Source: Torreya grandis
Taxonomy: Eukaryota; Streptophyta; Pinopsida; Cupressales; Taxaceae
Direction of reading: 5' to 3'
Assembly (NCBI GenBank): GCA_037957365.1
Contig: JARHVA010003262.1
Span: 1,029,001 to 1,093,000 of the forward strand
Length of the DNA: 64,000 nt
The notes beneath the pieces were generated by a model. That model was not told where the DNA came from, did no database searches, and was given only the letters and a program-made list of their open reading frames with translations. Below are positions 24,050 to 36,612 of this stretch, in pieces. How positions within the stretch are numbered: position 1 is the stretch's first letter; each line of letters begins with the position of its first letter. A program made the translations under genes and the position numbers.

Positions 24050-24350
24050 AATCAATGAAGTTGTGTTATCCATGGCATCCACATACCAATTATATTTTTA
24101 AGGTATGTTTTATATTGAAAAAGAATGAAAGTAATTCTATAATATTATTACCATTTATTGTTATAGGATTAAATTTTATTCCTTTTTTTTTATATACATC
24201 TAAAACCTCATTAACTACCAACTTATAATCTCCATATACTCATATGATTTTATCTACAATGTGTGTGTTGTAAATAATCCAAGTATCAATGCCTTGATAT
24301 GTTTTACTTTGATTTAGATTAATGGATGAGATTAATCTAACTACTATAAA
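24050..24350 (-). pseudogene. aRNH: archaeal-type RNase H remnant upstream of integrase
   Basis: Minus-strand blocks: IWVYGDYKLVVNEVLDVYKK near 24190-24245, an ELLSFFFNIKHT stretch near 24110-24145, and YVDAMDNTTSLILI near 24040-24090. The connector to integrase (23760-24000) reads NDIYKYLCRDFILKND, then CYFLTRGYLFKTYF, typical of the spacer between this domain and integrase in Tat-type pol. The upstream half of pol is missing: E-family LTR sequence begins on the right at about 24500. Confidence 0.7.
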
Positions 24351-24499
24351 ACTCTGAAATATAATTCAAATCAATAGATATGACATTCAAGCATACATTT
24401 GAATATAAAATAATAATATTGATTTTTCTAATTTGAAAAGGGAAAATTCCAAATATGGAAATTCCTAAGGAGATCATGACACTTAGATTTTTTGGTTGA

Positions 24500-25600
24500 T
24501 TATTTGACTATGACTATGTTCTAAAAATGGAAATTAGGGATTAGCATGCCTATAATTCATTTAGTTTAGGAATTGAGTTTTTGTCTATGTTAGGTTGGTG
24601 TCATAGGACTAGGTCAATATCCCCAATCGATACAAACATGATGCTCTTACTAACCTATGCATAAATGTTTTACATTGACTATACGATAACCTATGACTAT
24701 CTTTACTTGCTTTGTGTTTGTTGTCATTAATACCAATAACATGTGCAAATCCAAAAATCATCCTCTTTTAACTTGAAACCATAGATGTGCTTGTGAGGGA
24801 TAGAAACTTGATAAAATCAAGGAATTGTAATGGGTTGAGATAACCCCAATCACCCTTGTTTAATGATTGTATGCTTTCTACATATCGAATACTCTGAGGG
24901 AAACCAAGCTACACCTAGTTCTCTCACCAAGTGTGATAATGTAATTATGGTCCTTCACTATGTGTATGTAACTAATTAATGGATTTAATAATTGACTATG
25001 CTTATTTTGAATTGGGATTTTAGTGATTCAGACTTGAGTTGTGTCTTCTCCTAGTGATAAATATGCAAATTGGGAATGATAGGGAATATTTGCTTAATGT
25101 GCAATAGTGTACATATGTATAACATATATGTGCCATGTTATTTTAAATGAGACATTGATTTTTTATATTAATTTATTTAAATAATTCTTCATTCCACTAA
25201 CACGATAGGATGATGGGCCAACCCTAAAGATGGGTTTGATTTTATAAAATAGTCATTATTGCAAGTAGGTCAAATCTGACAAATATAGGTAATTATCAAT
25301 TAGTAATAACAATCACAATTTTAATAATTGGCCTAGGTATAGGTGGACTAATCTAAAAGTTTATATATGTTTGTGTAGGATAGTTAGTAATTCTAAAATA
25401 ATAAGTGAGGTTATAGTAAGTGTATAAAAACATAACATAAGGATTAAATCATAATATAACATGGAAGTGTAAGAGGATGGTGAATTATGACCTTGTTTAA
25501 ATATTAAAGTCATGTGTGGTAAATGTGTGTCAATTTGGTTATATTCAAATATCTAAGACCATATTTTATAATCTACACAATCATCTCTCTCTCTATATAT
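24500..25600 (-). repeat. E-family LTR fragment
   Basis: Direct repeat of 19660-20690 and relative of 53400-54288 and 58660-59538. Landmarks: AACCCCAATCACCC, GCAATAGTGTACATATG, TTATTTTAAATGAGAC, GGTTTGATTTTATAAAATA. No coding signal. It abuts the aRNH-integrase fragment on the left. Confidence 0.65.
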
Positions 25601-26585
25601 ATACCCTATGATATAATCCAAATATCAAACTAGAGCCTACATATATGCAAAGAGAGTGGCATAAATAATATTTTTAGATCGCATAGATAATAATCCACAC
25701 TCAATATCAAGGGTGTAGGGATCTAAATTTTATGGATAACATATAGGATATGGAATCTAACTAAGTCCTAAAGTAAAATAAATGATATAAAGTAAGGGAT
25801 ATAATGGGGGTATTAAGGATATAATATGAAAACCACATACAAGGAAATTAAAAACAAGAGTAACATAGATCCAAGATAGTAAATAAGTTAAACTAAAAAA
25901 CATATAAATTTTAATGGGGCTAATTGTAGTTATAGATTTAGGGCATGAATATTATTCATGAAAATAATTTTTTATTTATATATTGAGGATTGATCATACT
26001 ATGTAAGAACTTTTTGTCTAATTTTTTTTCTATAGTAGTTGATTTAGAGTTTTATTTTACATACAAACATGTTTTAGGGTTCTACCTTTACATATGAACC
26101 TATTTTGGGGTTTGACCTATACATATGAACTTGTTTTAGGGTTTAATAAAATAGTTATGATGGTATTTAGAGGGTATAATTTAGGATTTTGTGGTGCCCA
26201 ACTTATATAATTTATCCATCTCCAATGGTTGTTGAGGCATTGACACTCCTAAACACATGGATTTATCAGTTGTATCTCCTTAAGATGCAATCACCCGATG
26301 ACATTATCCAAATGATTTCAATAATTTAAGATTGGTTCACATACTTATAGGTATATTTTTTCCTTAAATTTTTCATTTAAAATAATTCAATGATCTATAT
26401 CATTTCAATTTTTATATCATGAGTGGATAATTATATATACATGTTTCTTTGTATATTTTGCATGGATAAATTGGGAAACTTGGCCATCCCTATAAATATC
26501 AAGTCTAATTAATCACAAGTACAAAATTTATTTATTTTCTCCTTTTAATATAACATTTTAAATATTAGACTAAAATTAGGGTATT
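25601..26585 (-). other. 5' leader sequence of an E-family element
   Basis: Aligns with 55256-56239 over about 1 kb (shared: CCACACTCAATATCAA, GGTGTAGGGAT, ATGTTTTAGGGTTC). It lies between an LTR edge (26586) and LTR sequence on the left, so nearly the whole interior of this copy has been deleted. No coding signal. Confidence 0.55.
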
Positions 26586-28250
26586 TGTAGACACCTAAAT
26601 TTGGTATCAGATAGTTGGCAACATCAAATTTGGCATATGTTGACATACTTGGACTTGTGTGTACAAGTTTGACACTTATGCACACTTTCCCCTATTTGAC
26701 TACACATATTTTTTATTTACCAACCCACTTTAAAAATACACATATTAAGGATCACCCTAATACTTGAAATAAAACTTTATAATCCTAATAAAAATGTCAT
26801 CATATTACATATCATTATTTATATATATATGGATAGTACTAGTAATACTTAGATGCTATAAATCAGCATCTACCTCTATATATAGTGTTTATGAACACCT
26901 AACAACTATTTTTAAAATTTATATGTTTCCATTAGATCATCCTAGACACGTTTCATATGATGGTTGTGGATAGAATATCAAATAATCATCTATAAATATA
27001 AATCAAGCCTGGGGACATTATTTAACCCTAATTCTTTATGTGGTGGTTAAGGTTAATAATATATAAGTCATTCAATAAAAAGGGTGATAATCTACATGAT
27101 GTAATGACAATCAATAGAAAAATTAGATAAATAATATTCTAAATTTCTATAACTAAGATTGCTAAAAATAATAAAGTATATTTATTCAAAGATATTATAA
27201 TAAATAATAAATAATGATACTTAGCTGGTTTACTATGTGTAGATATATCTAGAATGGAAACATGTCTAAAGTATATAAGATTATTATTTTGGATAAGTCA
27301 TCATATTTTATAAATTATCTTCTATGGATGTGAACACTAACCTCACATATTGACACTACCATTGAGACTAGTGTCTAACTATGATGCATGGGTCTAGTAT
27401 AAAATAATGACTAGATGTGAGTGTGACCAAATTCATTGTTCTAGGTTTTTTGCTCACATTTTTACTTATGTATAAATATTTGGGATACATTTTTCCTCTC
27501 TTTTTTTATGGATGAAAACCCTAGATCTTCACCCTTATTCACCCTTGGAATGAGTTTACTAAAAATGGGTTAGTGGGCTCACAATGTCAAGTTGACACTA
27601 AATACCCCTATGTCAATGGGTATTGACTACATATCCAATACTAAAAGGAGGGACTCAACCTTATGTATTTATCCCCTATGTGTGGTAAAGTGTATGCACA
27701 AGGGTGAAATATATTATATGATTATGAATGTAGTGGTATAGCTTTTAATTTAAAAAATATTGCTCATGGACTTATTTTTTAATGCTTAAAACCTATAATA
27801 TGACTAATCCTATGTTTGATATGAAAATAGGGATGAATAGGGTAAAATATACTAATTATGTATTTAATTTATTTATATTTAGTAGTTGTTTGCTTGGTAT
27901 TATATAGATGAATGATGAGAAGGATTGGATTTGTATTTATACCACACAATTTCAAGATATCTCATGATAGGGTTTAATAATACAAATAGGTCGACCCATA
28001 GGTTTCAAATCGATTACAAATTGGTTAATTTTAAAAATTGGATAGTAGATAAGGATCTTGACATTATTATCAGTGGCAGTGTCTCTCTATGGTTAGTAGT
28101 GTCCAGAAGGTTAAAAAATAGGTATGGATATTAAATTTATAGTGAAAGATGTTTATTAGGTTTTAAGTTTAACATGTAGTACAAGAGACATGGGTCATCA
28201 AAATGATATCAATCTGATCCCCTCCATCTGATATCAATGTTTGAAAGGTA
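26586..28250 (-). repeat. E-family LTR, internally deleted variant
   Basis: Begins at the left TGTAGACACCTAAATTTGG, matching the edge near 56240. The first ~400 bases match 56240-56660. The sequence then jumps to a part equivalent to ~58170-58400 (27000-27240) and continues with 27240-28250, which matches 50250-51300. Compared with 56240-59538 about 1.5 kb is missing in the middle. The plus-strand frame at 27925-28134 has no recognisable content, and the aligned copy at 50920 lacks it. Confidence 0.6.
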
Positions 28251-28259
28251 AATTATAAC

Positions 28260-29110
28260 CTATGATCCCCTCCAATGGACACTCATATGTATATCCAAGC
28301 TTATAATATGATATATGAAACTAGTGGTAATACCAAGTAGAATGAATAGGTGTTATATTTATATCAATATAATCTATGGTATCATGTGTATGTGTAATAG
28401 GACTTTGGGGTCATGAAGAAATAATATAAGGAGTAATGTTTTGTGGAACCCATATTTTAATTATCTTTGATTTATTTAGATTAGATGTAATTGGAACACA
28501 TTTATTTTCTCTAGATAATTGATTATGTTGTGTAGGAGTAGATTAAGATTCTATGGAATCCACTATATATATTTGGTACAAAGGCCTCTCAAGTATGGTC
28601 TACCTAGGAAAGTGGATTTCTTGTTGCGTACCATTTCATGGAGGATTAACCTTATTAGGTTTGATAATTAATTATCTTGGAATAAACTTTTATTGTTCAA
28701 ATGTATGTTGTGGAATTCTGGGAATTATGACTACCATGTTGGTATGAAAGTATTTAATACACCCATACAATATAGAAGGTATTACACAAAGTTTATGTAT
28801 TCAATGTGAACCCAATAACATATTAAATACTATTGTATATCATATAATTGAAAAGGTTGTAACCACATATGTTAGACCAACCTTTGAAGTAAAATCAATC
28901 TCACCTATAACATGTTTTGATGTCCCATCAAATGCTCTGACCATTTTGGTTGAAGGGTACAAATCATAATGTGTATATCCCAAATGTGTAAGTAATGTCA
29001 TGGTATATAGGTTCTCACTTTCACCAATTTTTATCATAACAATATGCATAAGTTTATGATCAAGGTATGATTGAATACATAATGAATGAATATTAAATCC
29101 ATCATCCACT
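28260..29110 (-). pseudogene. PR: protease and following pol region, gag-pro fragment
   Basis: Minus-strand retropepsin region. The readable block at 28840-29109 has FNIHSLCIQSYLDHKL, later VRAFDGTSKHVIGEIDF, then VVTTFSII. It is followed downstream by FNMLLGSH*IHKLCVIPSIL (expected FNMLLGRPWIHKLGAIPS). Decayed linker sequence toward RT reaches about 28260, where an E-family LTR cuts it off. No RT follows. Confidence 0.75.
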
Positions 29111-29559
29111 ATTTTTCTATCATCAAATGTAATATAAGGTATTTCACCATATGAGGTAGTATGTGTGTCTAAGTCTTAATAATCCCATATAATGGGTTAC
29201 CATAGTTTGATGGATGAGGATGCACATTATATATCATTTACACTTTTGGATATTTATTATAATAATCTTTCAAAGGATTGTTAAATATTTTTTTATTCTG
29301 GTGATCACTAGGTTATGAAACCAAATCCTCTAGAAGATCATAAATGGTAATATTTTGGTCATCAATTAGGTCTTGTATTATATGCTTAAAGGTATAATAT
29401 CTATTCATATTAATGTCTAGGGACTTGGTGATAGTCATAATATGAATTATCATCATATCCTTAGGTTAGAGTTAAACTCATATCAAACTATATCAGAGGA
29501 TGGAGAGATATGAGATGACACTCCACAATATTCTGAAGTAAATAAGTTGGAGACTCGAT

Positions 29560-30425
29560 TAATCATGTAAATTGTCTCTTAGGTGCATTTGATAATACCA
29601 TTCTATTAGGTTGTTGTGATAATTAATTAACCATTGTGGTTGTTTCCTTTTTAGGTTGTGTAGGTTTTAACAAGTATCTTTTTTTGATATGAAACTTGGT
29701 ATTGGATGTAGTGTGTGTGTTTGCTACATACTTAAGCTTCTTCAAAGAAATAAGTTTTATTTCACAATCTCAAAAAATATGGCATAGTCATCAAATGATT
29801 TTAACTTTTTTAAAATAATGGAATCATGTAATATGGAAAGTAAGATTTGCCTGAAGATGTCTTGATGTTATTTATCTTTCATTGGATTAGTCATTTTGGC
29901 CAACATTATATTATATCTCTTCATTTATAAGTTCATTTGTTCCTTTTTTGATCTTTAAAATTTGAGCATATGACATGTTTACAGTGATTTTTATGGATAA
30001 ATGTGTTAGTAAATGATCAACTAAAGGTTTGAATGGTCTCACTGATTAGAGTGTTAAATCATAGAACCATTGTAAATCATATTATTTTAGTCTAATTGTA
30101 AATTATTAGTAAAAATTTTATCATTGGAGGTAGAATCAAGACATGCCACATAGAAAAATTAGAGTTGTTATTTAGGATCAACCTTTCCATCATAAAATGT
30201 CAACTTTGGTGAAATGAAACCAACTTAAAAATAGTGCAAATATATTTAAAATTCAAGAGTATTATGTAACACATATTTTAAAACAATAACATACAGTGAT
30301 TTCATATAATTTTTCTCAATGCTCGTAACCTTAGCTTGCAATAGTTTTATACTTTGTATAATATCTTACACATTTTTATTACTAAGATTTAAACTTTGAG
30401 AATTAACCAAAGGTGATGCACTCAT
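29560..30425 (-). pseudogene. gag: gag remnant of the gag-pro fragment
   Basis: Starts at ATG 30425 (MSASPLVNSQSLNL, then LQAKVTSIEKNYMKSLYVIV, a coiled-coil-like stretch). The Gag core entry is FISPKLTFYDGKVDPK near 30160-30220. After a frame change comes WFYDL...LVDHLLTHLS near 30000-30060, then QRSKKEQMNL-like sequence. Stops are frequent, several at likely Gln codons. Part of the same element as the protease at 28840-29110; 29111-29560 is the decayed Gag C-terminus. Confidence 0.7.
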
Positions 30426-31157
30426 GGTTTTATTTGATTAGGAATTGAAATAAATAACTGGGTTGAAGTGCTAATGGTTCACATGGAAATATGTAACAAT
30501 AGTAAGATTTATTTTAGGGAATAATGGTGTAAACACATAACTCGTGATCCCACTAGATGTAATAATCAATGATGTGGTAATGGAAATGTTTATTATTATG
30601 GAATTTATTATAATACCACCTAAGGATTCATCATTATTAGGTGAGGATGCCTTAGCCTTAATAGGTTTAGTGATCTCATCTCTTGTAACATGTAGAACTA
30701 CGTCCATTAAGGTTTTATTGTTATTAAGATGATTGACTAATGTTTCCTTATTTTATATTTGAAAATGATTTTTTTAATTAAAATTTTCCATTTATTATAA
30801 ATGAAACATTAAGAATTTCAAACAACTTTAAGTAATAAAAAATTAGAAAACAAAAAATCCTAGGCTAATTTAGGGTTTGAAGACCAAAGGTCAGGTTCAC
30901 TAAATGTTTAACACTATATTTTTATGTGTTGGTTAGGGTTAATAATATATAAGTAGTTCAAGCACAAGGGTGATAAACTAATCTATAATAATCACATTAA
31001 TATAGAAATTTTATAAATAATATTCTGAATTTATATAATTTATATTGCTAAAAATAGTAAAGTATAGTTATTGAAAGATATTACAATAAATAATAAATAA
31101 TGGTACTTAGCTAGTTTACTATGCACATGGTGATTTGGAATTAAAATAAGCATAAAG
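30426..31157. repeat. leader and E-family LTR fragment
   Basis: 30780-31130 aligns with 26990-27240 and with 52900-53170 (GGTTCACTAAATG, TTAGGGTTAATAATATATAAGT, CTAGTTTACTATG), so it is a middle piece of an E-type LTR. 30426-30780 shows no recognisable content; the two small open frames on opposite strands at 30471-30732 look like chance. A BC LTR starts at 31158. Confidence 0.5.
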
Positions 31158-31617
31158 TGTATATACATAATATTTTCAAACTTTATCAATTATTGATGTT
31201 TTTTTATCTTTATAGGAACCTATTAAGTCTTAATCTCTCTAAGTGCATGCTTTAAAGGGTAAACTAAGAAAGGTGTAGGCAGACCATTGGTGCTTCATAG
31301 GATTGTTGTCCCCTATACCACCACTTGATATCTACACAACCTTCTCATATACACTTCCCTAATCCTTGAAACCTATCTTACACACTCCTTTAAGCATTCA
31401 TCACTTTACTTAGCCCCTTTCCTAAGCCTAAAACCCTTTTTAATAGTATGCATTACATTGTCGACCCTATATTCAAATTGTTAAAAGCATGTTCTAGGTC
31501 AAGGTCAGCTCTGATTGACCTATATGGAGACCTAAATTATTTTTATTAAATAACTATATAGATTAAATTAGTATAACCATATCGACAAAACTTTCAAAAA
31601 GGTTTAGGGTTAGATTC

Positions 31618-31630
31618 ATCTATATATACA
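31618..31630 (+). promoter_or_regulatory. TATA-like promoter in BC LTR
   Basis: ATCTATATATACA followed by TTCATTT, repeated in the sister LTR at 49530-49545 (ATATATATACATATTCATTT). Both lie ~250 bases upstream of the conserved splice-donor-like site. Confidence 0.45.
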
Positions 31631-31870
31631 CATTCATTTCACCAATTATTAGAGACAAAGGAGTTAATTATTCTTTTTTTCTTCATTAAAATTTGATCTT
31701 GTACCATTCTACTTGAGGTTATATTTCTTAGGGTTAATACTTGGATAATAATATTATCTTGTAGAAAAGTCTTCGATGTTTCAACCTTTCTTAGTGATCC
31801 TTACAAACCAAAACAACCTCTTGTGAATAAGCTTTGTCCAACAAAGAGATCGAGTCTTAATGGGTTCATC

Positions 31871-31890
31871 TTCAAGGTAAGTATCTCTAA
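31871..31890 (+). promoter_or_regulatory. splice-donor-like site in BC leader
   Basis: TTCAAGGTAAGTATCTCTAA, nearly unchanged at 49781-49800 (TTCAAAGTAAGTATCTCTAA). It is present reverse-complemented at about 18385-18405, and weaker at 60273. It fits the plant 5' splice consensus (AG/GTAAGT). With the pyrimidine-rich ...TTGATCTTAG at 33970-33993 it would define a leader intron of about 2.1 kb just before the ATG at 34012. Inference only. Confidence 0.4.
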
Positions 31891-33510
31891 ATTTAATCTT
31901 CTATTTTGGTATATAAAATTAACATAAGTAATGGCTTGTGAATATATTTCTCTCTCCATGCATTAGGGTTTTACCGATACATAGCTTAATTAATATTCTC
32001 CTATGCATGTTTAACTTTTATATTTATTACCCTCACTTTGTACCATAATATTTGGTTAAAATTAAATTATATTTTACTTTACTTTTTGAATATGAAAAAT
32101 AGGACCTATCTAGGGTTATTTCATAGTGGTTTTTGACTAAAGGCTTTGGAACCCTCTCTAGTGATGTTATTATTATAATAGATCCCTTAGTTAGGTCCAA
32201 TAGATCCATCATGGTTATGACCCCAAATATGTAATTTATCAACAATCATAAGTGTAAGTAAGATTTATCTTCTATGAACTAGGATTGATTAATAATTTAG
32301 TTTCCTTTTCCTTTGCATACATTCTAGTCAACTCAATCTGAATCAAACCATTGTATATTTTCAACTTATTGGTATAGTTTTAAAAGTATTATATTAAAAT
32401 TATTGGTATAGTTTTAAAAGTCTGTGCATAGGACTAATACATTGTCACTCCAAAATGACTTTGTTCTATCTATATATGTCTTCTCCAAATACAAGTGACT
32501 AGATTGATCAATTTGACATAGTCATTTTTTTAGTTCTAGATTTACATAGATAGTCAAACTAGTCAACAATGTTCTCAATTCTCTTCTTTCAACATATAGG
32601 TCAATAAACATAGTCAATCTAGACATCTTTGTTTTTAACTTCATTTAAGCACATAGGTTTTACAAACTTTGTTGAGCTAATCAAATTTGTTATCAAAATT
32701 TTTGAATAATTATTTGAGCATCACAACATTAAATTTTTCAATTTAAACATCTTCCAACCCACCAAGGTTCATTCTTATTATATCATTTCAATTTTTATTT
32801 CTCAGTACCATGTTCTTCTAAATCTTGATTTTGTATAATATTAACAACCTAGTCAACTATGTTCTACTTTGTTTGCATAAAGTATTGCCTGAACCAAATA
32901 TATACTCTTCATAATCAAAGAATTCATTTATTTTTGTTAGTAATTAATTCATATTTATTTATAATTTCTTGCATGCTTAGACTATCAAACATATACTAAT
33001 TAAGTGGGTGTTATAAATTACCAATTTAGTCACACTACTTTTCTATTTTACACACACTTACAAATCAAGTAAAAACCAAAAAGAATTAAATATTTGTCTT
33101 CTTAATTACTACATACTTAGATTTCATCACCAAGGGGGAAGCTAACATAGTTTTCTAGCTAAGTATAAAGATGTGGCTAATGGTATATATTAGTTAAGCA
33201 CTCGACACTCTCATCACTGTCAGATTGTGAAGTGATGGGGTAGACCCCAATACCAAGCTAGTACCATCACCAACATAGATATCTTTTAGCCTAAACTTCC
33301 TAAATCCATCCTTAGATTACTTTATAGTTGTTTTTTATACCCAACTTCCCATCACATTAATTTCAAATTTTATTATAACTTAATAATGCTTAGGAATGAC
33401 CAATCAGTTATCATTTACTTTCAAGTTGTTGTTTGCTCTTTGATTATTATATTTTTTATTTAAAAACTTGCATTAGACAATGTTGGTGCAAGGTTTGTAC
33501 TATGTGTTCC

Positions 33511-33537
33511 AATTGGATCAATCAAATTGATCCAATT
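33511..33537. repeat. perfect 12-bp-arm palindrome
   Basis: Arms AATTGGATCAAT and ATTGATCCAATT around a 3-base loop CAA, 27 bases in all. First clear member of the palindrome series to 33865. Confidence 0.8.
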
Positions 33538-33657
33538 TCATGTGTGAATAATCTCATTTTCTTAGATATTATTTTGCAAAATCTTTCTCTATTTTTAGAA
33601 CACTATCATCCCTATCAACTTAGTCTCATGTATATTGTTCAAAATATCTACCTGTAG

Positions 33658-33865
33658 TAAATAGTTAATCTATTTAATTATCTTTTTATTATCCTAACCA
33701 AGTCCCTTTTTTCAATTACATAGTCAACCCATTAGACTATGTATATTTACTATCTATTTCAATCTCCTCATATTCAATACATTGTTGACCCATATGATAG
33801 TGTATCTCTATAATCCTATTTTAATTTTATCCTTTGTAGAACATAATAAACCCACTCTATTATGT
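33658..33865. repeat. series of palindromes at ~60 bp spacing
   Basis: 33658-33676 (TAAATAG ... CTATTTA); 33717-33743 (TACATAGTC / AACCCATTA / GACTATGTA, perfect 9-base arms); 33777-33805 (ATACATTG ... ATAGTGTAT, weaker); 33841-33865 (ACATAATA / AACCCACTC / TATTATGT, perfect 8-base arms). A further decayed unit with TTGACCCATTCAAC lies near 33910. Spacer/loop cores share AACCCA or GACCCA, so these are tandem-repeat units whose arms have diverged while staying complementary. Confidence 0.7.
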
Positions 33866-34011
33866 CCTTTTATCTTCCTTTTCTATGAATTTTCTTCACA
33901 TACTTTTTTGACCCATTCAACTCTATAATTATTGGCTAACACTATTCACTATCTATCTGATTCTATATTTATTTTCTTATTTCTTGATCTTAGATTCCTT
34001 ATTCAAGCATC

Positions 34012-35980
34012 ATGAAATCCCCTATCAAAATCTTCTTGGACAACATGAATCTATTTAAACATTATATGAGACCCTTTTCTTCCTACCTTTACTTCCCAAA
34101 AGGATACTCACTTTTGGATCACCTCTTCTCCTCCCTCATATTTCAATTATAACATGGTTCAAATAATTCAAAATGATGAGATTGGTGGATCATATCCTTT
34201 TCATAATTATCAAGACATATCACATATTCAAACATATCACTACAATGTGGGGGAGATTAGCACAAGCCTATCCAATTACCCCACAAGGAATTTAACACCT
34301 AGTAACCCTCCCCCTAATACCAATTTAGGGAATCCTCTTACCAACACTAACCCACAAATCAATAAAACATAGATTTTTTCATGTCTAGTGAAACAAATGA
34401 ACATAATGCAAACATCTAACACCTCCCAAATGATGCAACTAAAACATCATTTGATCAATACGGATAATCAACATCCTATTCTTCTCCCTCAAAATAATCA
34501 AAACTTCATTCCTCCACCTCTTATAGATATTATAGGTAATGTCATCCCTCAACCTATCATGCATAATAAGATTAATCAACACATCCAAAATGAGCCTTTA
34601 TCCCCTTTAATTATTTTTATTGACAATGGTAATATATATCTAACTATTAAATATGATGAGACTAAATACTACATATGTTCTTAAGGAATTTGGCAATCTC
34701 TATAAAGAGTGTATCCAAAATAATACTTTCACCATAGCTAAAATTTAATTTATGATGTATTAGAATGGTATAATCAACTTCCCCAACATTATATATGGAA
34801 AATAGTAGATTTGGTCAATCCTCTAATTAAATAATTCTAACACAAAAAATTTCCTAAAAATTATCGTAGTCATTTCATCAATGCTAAGCGATCCCTTATC
34901 AAATCAGCTCATGATTTTATAATATGATGGAAATATTTGACTCATAAGGCCAGTTACAAGATGATTGATGAAAAAGTGTTTAAACTCTTTATAACCACAT
35001 TAACACCTTCATTCACTCTAATACAAGGTTCAATATTTTTCCCACCAATATTTAAATGAATCTCTTTACTAAGCCAAGTTCCATGACTTCTTAATGAAAT
35101 AGTTTAAACCTAATAATAAAATAATTAAGGTATATTTTAAACATTAAACCAATGCAATAACCAATAATCCCCTTAAATCCAAACTAGGATTCTAAAAAAT
35201 AGACAATCCCCAACCTTCTCATATGACATTAATTATGCAAAAAATGAAACAATTTTTAGCACCCTCTAAACCATTCACATACCCTAATAATACCCCTAAA
35301 TGGTATTATCCTTAAAAAAAATTGGTTCTAGGCTGATATAGGTCATTCCCATGAAACATGCAATTTTTCATTCATTTTATGCTTGGAGATTCATTCAATC
35401 ATGATCAAACACCATCACCAATATTACATTAACACTTCTAAATATAAACAAGCTCACAAAAATTCTTATTCTAACAACCCAAAATATTTATTTACATATA
35501 ACCCTCAATAAGTAAACAAGGATATTTGTGTAATTGATATCGATTATGATCAACATTACACTAATTCCCAATACATGAATGCAACTAAGGTCAATTATCA
35601 ACATAAACTAGCCCATAAAGATCTTATCATGAAACCAAGGAAACCATTATAAAAAGGTCAAATTCTCAAATATACTACTACTACTCACTTATCTTTAGAA
35701 TCTAATGAATAACCACCTTTTCCCTCCAAACCTCAAACCATTTCTCTTCCTCCTAAACCTATTTTACCTTCTAAGCCTCGTGTTAGTTCTTCCTCTTCCA
35801 AAACTTATTAGAACTTCTTAAAAGAACTCAAATCTATACCTTTTAAAATTAATCTCATGGAGTTAGTTCATACATCTCATTATCATTGTAAATTCCTAAT
35901 GCAAAAAATTCAATAAATTAAAGATCCATATTTTTTAGAAGAGGAACCATCTTTTCTTGAATCTCAACCAAAAAAAGTTC
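34012..35980 (+). pseudogene. gag: gag of the BC element
   Basis: Opens at ATG 34012 (MKSPIKIFLDNMNLFKHYM, then FFPKGYSLLD-like sequence) for about 46 codons. It then shifts frame to the stretch at 34154-34372 (IQNDEIGGSYPFHNYQDISH, then TPSNPPPNTN) and on to 34388-34684 (rich in Gln, Asn and Pro). Gag core motifs near 34755-35050: EWYNQLPQHYIWKIVDLVNP, then RSHFINAKRSLIKSAHDFI and FKLFITTLTPSFTL. 35100-35980 is the decayed C-terminal part with many stops. The first ATG follows a possible splice acceptor by about 18 bases. Confidence 0.75.
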
Positions 35981-35989
35981 ATACCATTG

Positions 35990-36612
35990 AATTTATTTAT
36001 CCTTCCTTTAAACCTTCCATAGAGTTGTTTGAATATAACATGATCAATTATGAAATCCTCTTTTGGTTTGATGATCCACCCCTCTTTATTAAAATAGCTA
36101 TTAATACCACACTGATTTTAAAAGTATTAATATATGAAAGGTTAGACATTAATGTGACATGTCTATGGTTCATTCAACAACTCAGCTATAACAAAGATCA
36201 TCTCAAACAAACTCATTTGACATGTCATGGATTTGACAAGATTAATCAAAATCCACTTGATTGTATTTGGCTCCCTCTTCTTATTGGACCCAAAACTAGA
36301 CAAACTAAGTGTATGGTCCTCAATTTACCATTATCATACAATATACTCTTAGGATGCCCATAAAATCATTACATGAGGGATCTCAGATCTTCCAAAATCT
36401 AATGTATCATGTTATTTCATAATGGAAAATGGTATAAACATAGGGCTGATCCTAACCCATGGAGTATTCAATTCCCTAATCTTAAATCTCAATATCAGAT
36501 TCCCACTATTTTGAAGATTAATAGTGCCCCTTTACCTGAATTCATCAATATGAATCCTGATTTACATGTCACTATTATTGATTATGATGATGATGAACCC
36601 AATGAATTATAA
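35990..36612 (+). pseudogene. PR: aspartic protease region of the BC element
   Basis: At 36025-36363: FDDPPLFIKIAINTTLILKV, then LIYERLDINVTCLWFIQQL, where a DxGSD-type active site is expected; the catalytic Asp appears to be Tyr. Then KQTHLTCHGFDKINQNPLD, IWLPLLIGPKTRQTKCMVL, PLSYNILLGCP. The following block (36409-36612) reads MLFHNGKWYKHRADPNPWSI, continuing the polyprotein after a short break. Inactive. Confidence 0.8.

Larger units (their letters stand above)
31158..33993 (+). repeat. 5' LTR and leader of the BC element
   Basis: Starts TGTATATACATAATATTTTC. It aligns with 49088-50240 (3' LTR) and, reverse-complemented, with 19119-17032 plus 3632-3052. Landmarks in order: TATA region near 31622, splice-donor-like CAAGGTAAGT at 31874, conserved GGCTTTGGAACCCTCTCTAGTGAT near 32135, then a palindrome-rich stretch at 33511-33865 and a polypyrimidine/AG run ending at 33993. 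No ORF is supported: the frames at 32033-32245 and 33433-33657 are chance. Confidence 0.7.

Noticed and set aside
28553..28747. Plus-strand ORF of 64 codons
   Set aside because: Antisense to the decayed protease region of the gag-pro fragment.
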